NCBI RefSeq assembly: GCF_000948975.2
Contig: NZ_CP059735.1
Location: forward strand, 1,984,001 to 2,048,000
From: Thalassomonas actiniarum
GTDB taxonomy: Bacteria > Pseudomonadota > Gammaproteobacteria > Enterobacterales > Alteromonadaceae
Reading direction: 5' to 3'
DNA: 64,000 bases
Shown: positions 18,842-28,800 of the stretch, in pieces
How positions within the stretch are numbered: the first letter of the stretch is position 1
Layout: every line of letters begins with the position of its first letter
Notes under the pieces: generated by a model
Told to the model about the DNA's origin: nothing
Databases searched by the model: none
Seen by the model: only the letters and a program-made list of their open reading frames with translations
Translations under genes and position numbers: made by a program

Positions 18842-19975
18842 CTAATTTACCGTGGCAATTGCTGCTTCGATGCGTTGCTCGCACAAAGTCGTACCGGGCA
18901 GGGTATAGCAGTAATCCCCGGCGTCGCTTAAGCTGGTCTTTTGCTGCTGCCGCTCCGCCAACCGGGCGATCAACGGGTCTTTTTGTGCATCTGTTTCCGC
19001 CACCGCCAAAAAGGCATTAATGTTTTCGATTTCATCATCGACAAAGTCCTGGTACACCCTTAGCCGTTCTGACAACTCCCGGTAGCGCTGGCTGAAAGTG
19101 GGCACGCCGGCATAGGCGAGATCGTAATGGCCGGATTTTTCATAACTGGCGGTATCAAACTTGATGGGGTTTAAATAATCATCGGTGAGGTCGTTGGCAT
19201 AGTCGCCGCCGTCGAGCAGGTAGTTGAAAATACTCTCGGCGTAGTCGATACAGGCGTCCATATTGTCTGTTTTACAATATTTGGTGGTGCCTCCCTGGGT
19301 CAGTTGTGCCAGTTTTGGGGTCATGCCGCCGTCGGTGTTGACCTGTATGCTGTAGACGGCATTTTTTGTTGCCTCAAAAAACTCTTTGGTTTTGGTGAAG
19401 GTTTTACTGAAAAACAGGAATTTGACCTTGATTTTCGTTTGGTACCATTCGTACTCGCTGCGGCTGTTAAAGTGTATTTTGGCGGTGACATATAAATTGG
19501 AGCCAAGCTGGACATTATGGATAAAGCTGTCGCCGCATTTGTTTCTGACTGCCACCGGATCGCTTGCCAACTGGTTAGTGATGTCGGCTTTGGTGCGGCG
19601 GTTTTCAAAGTTATAACTGCCTTTGTTGTAGTTTAATTCGATAACCGAGGCGGCGCTGGTGCTGTTTTTGGTGACTTTACGGCGCATGGAAAACTTCGCT
19701 GAACCGCCGAAAATCACCAGATTGATGCCGCCTTTGACGCTGCCGGCGATGGTATTGATCATAGTGTCCGACTGATAACCCCCCTGATAGCTGAGCTGGC
19801 CCTGGGTGCCCCCCTGGTAAACCCAGTCGCCGTCGAGGCAGCTGTCCAAGGGTATGGTCAGTGACTCTTCAAAGCCTGCGCCGAGCACTTCCTTGTCCGT
19901 GCCCAGGGAGTAGTAGGTATTGGCATAGTTGTGAAATGAAAATAGTAAGAAGATGAAAATTAGTGATTTTTTCAT
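18842..19975 (-). CDS. Secreted MACPF/CDC-like pore-forming protein, paralog 1
   Basis: A 377-aa protein with a clear signal peptide (cleavage after NYA, about residue 19). It shares a layout with the products at 20103 and 22482: a start with SLGTD, a glycine-rich strand region, then CGDSFIHNVQLGSNLYV (about 152-168) resembling the MACPF signature [YW]G[TS]x[FY]-x6-GG, a strand-rich block, and a Cys-x(8)-Cys segment followed by NYLLDGGDYANDL. It lacks the long C-terminal part of the 504-aa paralog. The function as a pore-former is an inference from these weak motifs. It lies after the terminator at 20053, so it may have its own promoter or need read-through. Confidence 0.6.
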   Translation of the reverse strand: MKKSLIFIFLLFSFHNYANTYYSLGTDKEVLGAGFEESLTIPLDSCLDGDWVYQGGTQGQLSYQGGYQSDTMINTIAGSVKGGINLVIFGGSAKFSMRRKVTKNSTSAASVIELNYNKGSYNFENRRTKADITNQLASDPVAVRNKCGDSFIHNVQLGSNLYVTAKIHFNSRSEYEWYQTKIKVKFLFFSKTFTKTKEFFEATKNAVYSIQVNTDGGMTPKLAQLTQGGTTKYCKTDNMDACIDYAESIFNYLLDGGDYANDLTDDYLNPIKFDTASYEKSGHYDLAYAGVPTFSQRYRELSERLRVYQDFVDDEIENINAFLAVAETDAQKDPLIARLAERQQQKTSLSDAGDYCYTLPGTTLCEQRIEAAIATVN

Positions 19976-20045
19976 TTTATCTGTCCTTTTTAAGCATTTT
20001 TCTGCGCTGCGCTTTTAAAGCCAAAAGCAGGATTTTGCGCTAGAA

Positions 20046-20072
20046 ATAAAAAAGGGCGCCAGGCGCCCTAAA
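20046..20072 (-). terminator. Intrinsic terminator after the pore-former/GEVED gene group
   Basis: Minus strand AGGGCGCC-T-GGCGCCCT (20069-20053) followed by TTTTTTATTT. A GC-rich stem and a T-tract make a good Rho-independent terminator 30 bp after the stop of the 504-aa gene. It separates paralog 1 from the rest. Confidence 0.85.
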
Positions 20073-20102
20073 AATATTGCATTAACTTCAACAAGTTAAC
20101 TT

Positions 20103-21617
20103 TTACTCGGTAAAAGCGGTGCCGTAGCTTGACAGTACCTGGCCGCAAGGCAGCCAGGCCATCACGCCGGTAACCGGATCTTCGGCATCAACAAAGGCCG
20201 GGGCCCAGCCAAGGTTGCGGTAACCTAAAGACACGGTATTGTCTTCGACGCCGAAATTGGCGGTGGCTTCCCGGGCGCCTTCACACTGGAAGTACTTGGT
20301 GAGGTTGCCGGCTTCGACATTAAGGTCGCTTAAACTGTAGTCCTGAATACAGGAGACGCCGCTGGCGCCGCAGGTGGCCAGGTAGGTATCCCAGTTGTCG
20401 GCACAGGCGGTACCGTAGGGGTTGTCCCGGCACATCAGGGCATATTCGTTATAGACCCAGGCGTTATCATAGGCTGCCTGTTTTACCGCTTCCGCCTTGG
20501 CTTTTTGCTCGTCCGTCATCCAGCTGGAGTACTTGGCCAGTACCGAGCGGGCCCTGTGTTCGTTGCTGACAGACTTTTTGAATTGATCTTCAAGCCAGAT
20601 GGTGCGGTAGGTGGTTTCAAAGCGGATTTCCTGATCTTCCGAGTCGAGCTTGCGCACGTCAATCGAGCTTACCCCGTAAGGCACTGCTTTATAACGCACG
20701 ACATTGTAGTCGGACAGGGCATTGAACTGGTTGCCAAAATCGTCCTTGGCATAATTAACCGCCTGCTCGAACATGGTAAAGCAGGGCTCATAGTTATCCA
20801 GTGAACAGGAAATGATGTTGTTGGGGATCACGCTCAAGAGCTGCTTGGGATCGCCGCCTTTTTGCAATGCCCGCACTGTGATACGCACGCTTTTTTTCAG
20901 GTCTTCGTCGATATAGTTAAGCTTGCCGTCAACACTGATGCCGATATTGCCGGCGCCGTAACTGACCCCGAGGTAGCCGCCGATATCGCTTTTATGCTGC
21001 TCGCTCAGGTATTCGATTTTCATGTTTACCAGCAGCTGGGCGCCGTATTCGATTTCGGTGATAAAGGAATCACCGGCAAGGTTCATCAGCTGTCCCTGGT
21101 ACTGGTTGGCTAAAGTATTGCCCACCGGAGTCAGGGTAAAACCGACATTTTCATCGACAGGTTTTAACACCCGCTTTTTCGGCGTTAATGCCGCCTGGAA
21201 AGTATAGGTATTGGAAAACTCTGTGGATGACATTTCCTTGGCGATATGTCCGCCGGCGTTGACCCGTACCACAGGGAAGGAAACGCCGACATCAACATTA
21301 CCGTTGAGCTGGCGCAATACTTCGTCATAGGAGGCGTTGTTGATCAGCTCAAACTGTACCTGGGTATTACCTAAGGTTTCCACCACGGTACCTGCAACCG
21401 GCTGGACATTTAAAATCTCCATCTTGTCGCTGTTATAGGCGGTGCCGAGAATAACATGGTCATTCATCAAACCGGTAATTTCACTTTGAAAGGCGGCGCT
21501 GGCGGCAACGGTTTGCGCCTTGGCCATCACTTTCAGATCTGATTTTTCTGCTGCCTGTCCGGAAAAGCAAATGCCGGCGGCCATTAATGCACTTATGGGT
21601 AATAAATTTGATTTCAT
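20103..21617 (-). CDS. Secreted MACPF/CDC-like pore-forming protein, paralog 2
   Basis: A 504-aa protein with signal peptide (ICFSGQAA, cleavage near residue 22). Shared features with the 420-aa paralog include VILGTAYNSDK, GNTQVQFEL, YTFQAALTPKKRVL, AGDSFITEIEYGAQLLVNMK (the MACPF-like signature), ITVRALQKGGDPKQLLSVIP, and a CSLDNYEPC pair followed by NYAKDDFGNQF. The C-terminal 200 residues carry several cysteines and a region CRDNPYGTACADN also shared with the 420-aa paralog. Secretion is well supported; pore formation is inferred. It follows the GEVED gene by 12 bp and ends at a terminator. Confidence 0.65.
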   Translation of the reverse strand: MKSNLLPISALMAAGICFSGQAAEKSDLKVMAKAQTVAASAAFQSEITGLMNDHVILGTAYNSDKMEILNVQPVAGTVVETLGNTQVQFELINNASYDEVLRQLNGNVDVGVSFPVVRVNAGGHIAKEMSSTEFSNTYTFQAALTPKKRVLKPVDENVGFTLTPVGNTLANQYQGQLMNLAGDSFITEIEYGAQLLVNMKIEYLSEQHKSDIGGYLGVSYGAGNIGISVDGKLNYIDEDLKKSVRITVRALQKGGDPKQLLSVIPNNIISCSLDNYEPCFTMFEQAVNYAKDDFGNQFNALSDYNVVRYKAVPYGVSSIDVRKLDSEDQEIRFETTYRTIWLEDQFKKSVSNEHRARSVLAKYSSWMTDEQKAKAEAVKQAAYDNAWVYNEYALMCRDNPYGTACADNWDTYLATCGASGVSCIQDYSLSDLNVEAGNLTKYFQCEGAREATANFGVEDNTVSLGYRNLGWAPAFVDAEDPVTGVMAWLPCGQVLSSYGTAFTE

Positions 21618-21629
21618 GGTTGCACCTGC

Positions 21630-22469
21630 TTATTTTATGTAGATCAGATAATCTTCAACTTCACCGGAATCTATCTCTTTACATGCGTCAGAGTTTCCGC
21701 CCAAATAATCCATGGTCACCCGCATCTTGGTCAGACCGGAAACCGTACCCGCAGGCGGTGTCACATTAAGGGTCTTCGCCTGATTGGATACCCCGGCGTT
21801 ATAGGTTTCGCTGGCATCAAGGAAGTCGCCGTCCTGGTTCCAGTCGATAAATACATGCCAGGTTTCAGGGTAGGTATCTGCGCCGGTAAAGCCCGGGGTC
21901 AGGGTCAGCTGGTAATCGCGGTCTTTGTAGATGCGCGCTGCCTGACCGACAAAGTTACTGTAAAAATCAGCCCCTGAACTGTTGGTTAAGTCGGAAAAGC
22001 TGACTTCTTTTATAAACTCATAGTCCTTGGTTCTGGCCTGGGTAGTGCAGTACTGGTTGATGGACGGCGTGACCAGTAAAGCGCTGACGGAGTAATCCGA
22101 CGGGATCTGGTTACAGCTGTCGTTTAAACTGGTGCCGGCGTACCAGCGTTTCGGGTTGGCGCTATCTTCATCGCCGAAGGTCAGGTATTTGGCATCAGAC
22201 CTTAACGTGCCGTCCTTATAGAGGAAGACGTTTTTTAAATCTGCGAGTTTTTGCTCGTTGGAAACCGGCATGGTCGGGTCGAAAATATTGTCCGCGACTT
22301 CCAGCAACAAACCGGAATAACATTTTTCCAGCCACTGGTAGCGGCCAAGCGCTTCGGCGGGGGTTAATACGTCTTTAGACTCAAAAACCGTCGATTCGGC
22401 CATCGCCGCCGGGGTATAAAGCCCGGAGAGTACTGCCAGGGCAGCACCGGTAAATAGTGTTTTAATCAT
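21630..22469 (-). CDS. Secreted GEVED-domain protein
   Basis: A 279-aa protein with signal peptide (TPAAMA, cleavage near residue 24). The first 120 residues have no match I know. The last 140 form a GEVED domain: YEFIKEVSFSDLTN, then a strand-rich region, WHVFIDWNQDGDFLDASE, and the closing SGEVEDYLIYIK that names the family. GEVED domains are found at the ends of secreted proteins, often proteases, and the M4 protease of this cluster carries two. The gene sits 12 bp from each pore-former-like neighbour, so the three are probably one transcript and may act together. Confidence 0.8.
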   Translation of the reverse strand: MIKTLFTGAALAVLSGLYTPAAMAESTVFESKDVLTPAEALGRYQWLEKCYSGLLLEVADNIFDPTMPVSNEQKLADLKNVFLYKDGTLRSDAKYLTFGDEDSANPKRWYAGTSLNDSCNQIPSDYSVSALLVTPSINQYCTTQARTKDYEFIKEVSFSDLTNSSGADFYSNFVGQAARIYKDRDYQLTLTPGFTGADTYPETWHVFIDWNQDGDFLDASETYNAGVSNQAKTLNVTPPAGTVSGLTKMRVTMDYLGGNSDACKEIDSGEVEDYLIYIK

Positions 22470-22481
22470 TGTCTTATATCC

Positions 22482-23744
22482 TTATAATTCAAGCCATTTA
22501 CGATCATAAACTGTGACTCTTCCCTGGGTTTCCAGCTCGCGGTCGCGGCAGTAATCGCCGATAGGATTGCGGTTACAGTAAGACACCGAATCTGCCAGGA
22601 TGAAAGAGTTGAACAGGGCGTTTTGACGGATTTCTTCCAGCGTGGTTTTATGGGCACTGGAAAGTTCAGTGGCATAATAATTGAGCAGGTTGTCCGCACG
22701 GCGGTGGTCCATGATGGCAGTCACCCAGTCTTCACCCATGTTTTTTGTCGCCAGCTTGGTGAGAATGGTTTTCGACGGGTACAAATCGTCCGGTACCAAA
22801 GTATTCAGGCCCGGGCCGGATTTGCGGTAGCCCTGGGTGAAAATCTTGGAGACATTGTATTTATCCAAAGTGTCGAACTGGTTGACATAATCGGTTTTGA
22901 TATAGTTGATGGCGTTTTCGAAAATATCAAAACACGGGGTTGGGTTTTCCATGGTACAGCTGACCAGCTGATCCGGAATAACCGTCAGCAGGCGGTTGGG
23001 ATCGCCGCCCATTTGCGTGGCAGATACCGTGACCTTGATATTGCGTTTCACGTCATTGTCGACTTTTTCCAGCTGACCGCTGACACTGACCTTGCCGACC
23101 CAGTCAACATCAAGCTGGCCGCCCCACTTGACCTTGTCCTCGTCGTTTTTATATTCGAACTTGAGGTTGATCATCACCTGCGAGCCGTATTCGATGGCGG
23201 AAACAAACTCATTGCCCACCCCTTCAAATTTATCGCCGGGATTGGCGGTGGTAATGTCGACCGCGGCCTGGGTTGGCTGGTAGCCGGTATCGTCATCGGG
23301 GATCAGCATTTTTTTCTTGGGCTTGACCGATAAAAACAGGGTATAGGTACCCGTGTAGTTATCGGCGGCATTTTGCTTGGCATAGCTGGCGCCGACGCCA
23401 ACTTTGACCGCAGGCACGTCCAGCTGTGCGCCCAGGTTGCCGTCAAGCATATTGGCCAGCTGGTTGTAGCTCATGTCAACGCCGACGACAAAGTCGAGCT
23501 CGGTATTGCCATAGGTTTCATCAACGGTGCCGGTGACACTTTGCAGGGCATAGAAGCCGTTTTTTTCACTGTGATAGGCGGTGCCTAAGGTGATGGTGTC
23601 GTTTTCCGGTCCGGGAATTTCAGAAAAGGGTGAGATGGCCTGGCTTTCCTTGGTCGTCTCTTGTGCGGCTAATGCCTGGCTTGAAAGTACCGATAAGCCT
23701 ATTGCACAAAATGCTTTAGCCAGGGGCTTCATTTTTAATATCAT
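22482..23744 (-). CDS. Secreted MACPF/CDC-like pore-forming protein, paralog 3
   Basis: A 420-aa protein with signal peptide (SSQALA, cleavage near residue 26). It aligns along its length with the 504-aa paralog: ITLGTAYHSEK, GNTELDF, YTLFLSVKPKKKML, VGNEFVSAIEYGSQVMINLK (MACPF-like signature), VTVSATQMGGDPNRLLTVIP, a CTMENPTPC pair, then NYIKTDYVNQF and, near the end, CNRNPIGDYCRD. It is shorter at the C-terminus. An AGGATCC stretch lies upstream of the ATG. First of three genes with 12-bp gaps. Pore formation is inferred; secretion is well supported. Confidence 0.65.
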   Translation of the reverse strand: MILKMKPLAKAFCAIGLSVLSSQALAAQETTKESQAISPFSEIPGPENDTITLGTAYHSEKNGFYALQSVTGTVDETYGNTELDFVVGVDMSYNQLANMLDGNLGAQLDVPAVKVGVGASYAKQNAADNYTGTYTLFLSVKPKKKMLIPDDDTGYQPTQAAVDITTANPGDKFEGVGNEFVSAIEYGSQVMINLKFEYKNDEDKVKWGGQLDVDWVGKVSVSGQLEKVDNDVKRNIKVTVSATQMGGDPNRLLTVIPDQLVSCTMENPTPCFDIFENAINYIKTDYVNQFDTLDKYNVSKIFTQGYRKSGPGLNTLVPDDLYPSKTILTKLATKNMGEDWVTAIMDHRRADNLLNYYATELSSAHKTTLEEIRQNALFNSFILADSVSYCNRNPIGDYCRDRELETQGRVTVYDRKWLEL

Positions 23745-23853
23745 AATAGGATCCTTTTTTATGATGGCAGCATAAAGCCAGCCCGAAAAAGCACAGGGCT
23801 TGAACGGGGCTGGAATTATCCTGGTTGACTGTTAGGTCAGACTATCTTGTTTA
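23745..23853 (-). other. Gap with hairpin between Hint protein and pore-former paralog 3
   Basis: CCAGCCC near 23779 and GGGCTGG near 23808 can pair across a roughly 23-nt loop. On the minus strand there is no strong T-tract. It may lower read-through from the protease/Hint genes into the pore-former genes or mark a processing site. Confidence 0.35.
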
Positions 23854-25803
23854 TTAGTCAAGCAGGCTGTTGATGTAGTCAGTTTTCCATTTCTCATCAA
23901 GACGCTCGAGGATCTCTTCAGAGCTTTCACGGATATACTGATCTTTGTAGTTGTGCTCGTCCTGGGTACTCAGGTCGCCCAGTAAGGTATGACCGGCGAA
24001 CATGCCCAGGTAGCTGCCTTCGGCAATATTGGCGCCTTCCATAGGTTCAAGCTTAAGGTTGTACACCTTATCGTTATACTTCTCTCTTTCTACCAGAGTG
24101 ATCAGCGCCGAGCCGCTTTCGGTCAACACGCGGTCGCCTTCTTCAAGCTCTTTCGCCCAGACGATACCTTTGTTGGAAGTCGATACCGGGTGAGTTTCCG
24201 TGACCAGCAACTCCTGGCCGTTGGCCTGGGTGATGCGGATCATTTGCAGCGCTTCGATACCGATAGAAACATCAACCACTTTCATCGGTTGGGCCGTAGC
24301 CGGGTTGTTCGCTACCGCACCTTTAACCATGTCGCCGGCTAAAATCTTCTCGATAGGGCGTTGTTTGCCGTCGGCCATAGTGATCATAGTGCCTTTGGCT
24401 AAACAGCTGTAACCTAACTTGATTTTAGGCAGTACCGGGCTGTAGTAGTTGCCGAAACGGGTCGCCGCTTCCGAGGTGATAGACACCTGGAACGGCTGGG
24501 CGGCACCGCCGCGGCCATGGTTGAAATAAGGCCAGCCGCTGGCGGCAAAGGTGATGTACCAGTTGGCTTCGGCGATGTTGGAGAATAACTTGGCATTACC
24601 GAAACGACCTTCGTCACGTGGAATATTCCAGCGTAAAATCGTTTCTTTAGAGCCGTCCGGGTTGGTGACCACTTCCGGGGCAGAAATATAGTCCGAGAAG
24701 TTTTTGATGTTATTATCCAGGCCCTGGTAGCTTTGCTTGGTGGCGCCGCCGTAGTTACCTTCCTGCAGGTAGATGTTGGTGAGTTCATCTACGCCGTTGG
24801 GGCGGTTTTCCGGTGCCAGATCCGTCGGATAAATTTCGGCAATTTCATGCGGAATACGGATTTCGCCGTCAAACGGGATGTTAACATCGGTGATCTCGTT
24901 GGGATCTAAGTATTGATCCGCGGCATAGTCACAATCGGCATGGTTACGGTTCAGACAGACCTTGATCACGCCGTCGGTGTTGACATCCACCGGCGCTTTT
25001 GGCGTATAGGTTGGCTTGCCGTCACTTAACACAGTTACCGAAGACAGGGTTTTACCGCCGTCCTTAGCCGCAGCTGCCTGGGGATAAAGGCTGTCGATAT
25101 GATCCCAGGAGAAAGGATATTCGGTATACTTAAGCGCCGAAGTGACCGTGCCGTCATCGGCTTCCGTTTCCACATAAGAGCTGGCATAGATGGTTTCCAG
25201 GTTCGGGAACTGCTGTTTCAGCGTGCTCAAACGCACCTGGGAAGTGGCCAGGGTATTTTTACCGTCTAAGACGTTAAAGGTAGAGCCCATAGGCGCCAGG
25301 GTGTTGCCGTTGCCGTCTTCAAGCAATAAGTCAATATAGGTTTGCTTGGTGCCGCCGTAAACGGAGCTTTTTGCCCGGATCAGCAGGTAAGGTTCGTTAT
25401 TGTCTTCAGAAATACCGACATTATATTCCAGGAATAAATGGGCATTTTTGATCAGGTCCAGCTGAGTTTCATCAATGGCGGTATTGATCTCGTAGGTTTT
25501 GCCGCTAAGGGCTTTTTGCTTTAACTGCTGCGCTTTCTGGACATCCAGGGTTTTGTGCAGCTGCGGAAACAGCGCCGAGTCTTTACCCGCCTTTGCCAGT
25601 CTTTGCTTGACCAGCTTATAGTGGCTCGGGTTGGTCATGTCCAGGCGGCGCACGCCGTCTTCATTACGCTCAACCTGGATTTTCTGTGCCGGGTCGGCGA
25701 TGGTGATCGGCGACAAGGTCGCCCCCGTGCTTGCTTGCAGGTTGTGACTGACCGCCAAAGCCAGCGCCATAGGCATTAACACTTTCAAATACGTTTTTTT
25801 CAT
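23854..25803 (-). CDS. Secreted protein with C-terminal Hint (hedgehog/intein-type) domain
   Basis: A 649-aa protein with signal peptide (HNLQA, cleavage near residue 24). Residues 25-465 match no family I recognise. From Cys467 there is a Hint domain of about 140 residues: CLAKGTMITMADGKQRPIEK, then GDMV, and TETHPV with the catalytic Thr-x-x-His of block B near residue 538, ending near AGHTLLGDL. A charged helical tail of about 40 residues follows. Hint domains can cleave or ligate the chain at their Cys. The canonical C-terminal His-Asn plus Cys/Ser/Thr is not clear here, so N-terminal cleavage is the more likely activity. AAGGAAGG precedes the ATG, 35 bp after the protease stop, so the two are probably cotranscribed. 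Confidence 0.75.
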   Translation of the reverse strand: MKKTYLKVLMPMALALAVSHNLQASTGATLSPITIADPAQKIQVERNEDGVRRLDMTNPSHYKLVKQRLAKAGKDSALFPQLHKTLDVQKAQQLKQKALSGKTYEINTAIDETQLDLIKNAHLFLEYNVGISEDNNEPYLLIRAKSSVYGGTKQTYIDLLLEDGNGNTLAPMGSTFNVLDGKNTLATSQVRLSTLKQQFPNLETIYASSYVETEADDGTVTSALKYTEYPFSWDHIDSLYPQAAAAKDGGKTLSSVTVLSDGKPTYTPKAPVDVNTDGVIKVCLNRNHADCDYAADQYLDPNEITDVNIPFDGEIRIPHEIAEIYPTDLAPENRPNGVDELTNIYLQEGNYGGATKQSYQGLDNNIKNFSDYISAPEVVTNPDGSKETILRWNIPRDEGRFGNAKLFSNIAEANWYITFAASGWPYFNHGRGGAAQPFQVSITSEAATRFGNYYSPVLPKIKLGYSCLAKGTMITMADGKQRPIEKILAGDMVKGAVANNPATAQPMKVVDVSIGIEALQMIRITQANGQELLVTETHPVSTSNKGIVWAKELEEGDRVLTESGSALITLVEREKYNDKVYNLKLEPMEGANIAEGSYLGMFAGHTLLGDLSTQDEHNYKDQYIRESSEEILERLDEKWKTDYINSLLD

Positions 25804-25838
25804 CTCTTTTTCCTTCCTTGATTGCGATTAATTGCGAG

Positions 25839-28800
25839 TTAGTTTTTTATTATTTCGACTAGGTAGTCTTCAATTTCCCCGCTACCACTGGTAACTGAGC
25901 TGGTGTAATCCGAGCAGGGGTTTATCGACCCTGTTCTGCTCGAAGCGTAATATTGCAATATCCGCATACGGGTATGGGTAGTACCGGTTCGGATTTTTTC
26001 TGAGGGCAGACGGAAAGTGCCGCTGACCGAGCCGTTGCCGTTAAGTCCCGAGGTTTGATCAAATTCCTCAATCAGCAACTCACTCTTGTCATTGACCCAG
26101 TCACCGTCGCCGAATTGGCCGTCGCCGTTAAGGTCTATCCAGACATGGTAGTTTTCGGCATATTTGTCTGCTGTCGGGTAACCGGCTTCTATGGTAAAGG
26201 CGATATCCTGGCCCACCGTCAAGCTGATGGCCTGATCCGGGTTATGTACTTCAGCACTCTGGCTGCTGCCGGTGGTAAAGCTGGTGCCGGCAAAGGTTAC
26301 CTTGTTGATGTATTCATAGTCGGTAACACCGGTTGCCTGGCAATATTCCACCGGGGCGCTGGGCTGTAATTTCACCTGTACAGAGGTTTCAACGGTTTTC
26401 AGGTCGTAGTTGCTGTTTTCCCGGTAGGTGATTTTTAACGTGGCGGTATAGGTACCGGCACTGGCATAGGTATGGCTGGTGTCTTTGCCATAGGTCACCC
26501 AGTTATGTCTTTGCGTTGCGCCGTCGCCGAACACCCAGGCCAAATCTCCTTTGCTCCAGTAGGCATCGTCGGGGCGTGTGCTGGTATTGTTGAAGCTGAC
26601 GTCATAACTGCCGTCGGCATTTTCCGTGACGCTGTAATCAAAGCTTGGACGGTATTCGTTGCTGCCGATCACCACATCCTGCTCGACAGATTTGCCGCCT
26701 GGGTTGTCATCATTGGTGATGGTCAGGCGTACCTTATAGGTGCCGTCTGCCGCGTAGGTATGGGTCCAGTCTTTTAATGCCGTGGTAGTGGCGTCGCCAA
26801 ATTCCCACAATACCGTGGAGCCTTCGGGCATTAAGCTCTGGTCGGTTGTGACCGTGACTTGTCTGCCGTTGATGATCGGCGTAAACAGCGGCGTGGTGGT
26901 GGTGCTATAGTTGATGGTTTGCGCCCAGCTGGCGATTTGCTGGTTATTGCTGTCATACGCCTTGAGGCTGACATCATAACTGCCGGATCTCTCGTACTTG
27001 TGTACCGGAGACTTGTCGTGGCCGGTTAACGAGCCGTCGCCGAAATCCCAGTCCCAGCTGTGGATGCGGGCATCATTGGTGCTGTTGCTGAATGTCACCT
27101 GGTTGGCGATGTTCTGCTGCGGCTGTACGGTAATGCTCGGCGGGTTGGGGTTGTCGGAAATAACCAGGTCATAGTCTTCCGCTTCTCCCAGTGAGAACTG
27201 GCCGCAGGCGGTTTTTAAGATATCAAAGGATACCGCGACCCGGGCCCTGAAGACATCGCCGACATTGCCCGAGACCGAAATACTGCGGCTGACACTGTTG
27301 GTGTCGGTGGCATTGATCACCAGTTCGTCGGTTTTGTGGAACAGGCCGTCGTTGTTTTTATCCACCCACATTTTAAAGTCTTTGGAGACATTATTGGTGG
27401 ACTCGACATTACCGGCATTGATGGTGACATTAAAGCTGTTGCCGTCCTGGATGCTGACCGGGTTGGCGGTATAGTCGCTGTAGCCGCTGGCGCCGCTTGC
27501 CTGGGTCACGCCGTTGATGGTGACTGAGCCGACATAATAGCGGTCGAAACTGCCGCCGGAAGCACTGCAATAATCGTCGGCTACCGTGATCGGCAGGGTA
27601 AAGGTGTCTTTTTCCCCCGAGGATATCCGGGTGGCGGTTAGGCTGACATCATAGGTGCCGGCCGCGGGAAAGCTGTGGCTCGGGGTTTTCTGTGCTGAGG
27701 TCTGGTTGTCATGGCCAAAATTCCACAACCAGGAATAACCCGAGCTGTTGCTGACATTATTGCCGTTAAAGCGTGAGGCATTGGTGAAGTCATAATCGAG
27801 AAACTTCATGCTGTGGCCAAAATCACTTTCCAGGCCGCTGTTGACCTTTAAGGTGATACCGACCAGGGCAAAAGCTTTGCGGATATGGTTTTTCAGCTCC
27901 GTCGTGCTCCAGTAGGTTTTATCCGCCTTGGTGATGTCTTCATTGCTCATCAAATTGGCCAGGGTGGATGCCTGCTGCATCACACAGTCGGCGGCATGCT
28001 CATAGCTGGAGTTGGCCAACCAGCATTTTTTATTGGCGTTGGCAAAGGCGATAAAGGCAAACTTGGTATTCCAGGGACTGGCTTCTCCCTGCTCGGCATC
28101 AAACTGCATGGTTGCCAGGCGGTGGAAAGCCTTGTTGAAAACCCCTGCGCCGTAATGGGCTTCGGTGGAGGTTTCATAATCATAGACATGGGCGATGGAT
28201 TTGCCGTCTTGTGTCGGCTCGTCCATATAACGTAATGCCTGGCCGTCCGGCTGGTAGGACTCGAAATTGCTCTGCCAGTCGTTCTGCCCGTACAGATAAA
28301 ATTCTGCCGCGGCGCCCGACATATCGGAAAAGGCTTCGTTAATGGCGCGGGCCTGTCCTGTGATCATTTGCTTCTCAGAGCCTGTACCGTATTCGGCGGT
28401 GAAGCCGTGGGCAATTTCATGGGCAACCACATCCAGTGCCACCATAGGGTAAAACAGGTAGTCGCCGTCGCCGTAATAGATTTCACCGTCTTCATAAAAG
28501 GCCTGATCCATATTCTGGCCGTAGTGGACATTCTGGATCACCGGCTGATTGATAAAAGGCTTTTGCTCCAGGTAGGCCTGGTACATCAAGCTGGTGATCT
28601 GGCCGTGGTGGTGGGCATCATTTAGCGGCGATTTTGCGGTGTTGATGGTTTTATGGTCATTGCGGTTGGAGTCGGTGCAGTCATAACTGAAGGGGTTATT
28701 GACGGCGTTCACCGCACCCTGGTAATCCCGGGTTTCGACATTGTAAAGATCCTGGCTGTCGGCATTGCTGGTGACAAAGTAGCAGGTATCTGAGTTGCCG

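Noticed and set aside
22623-23333. 236-codon plus-strand ORF
   Set aside because: It lies entirely antisense to the pore-former-like paralog 3, which has a signal peptide and clear paralogs; the antisense frame has no such support.
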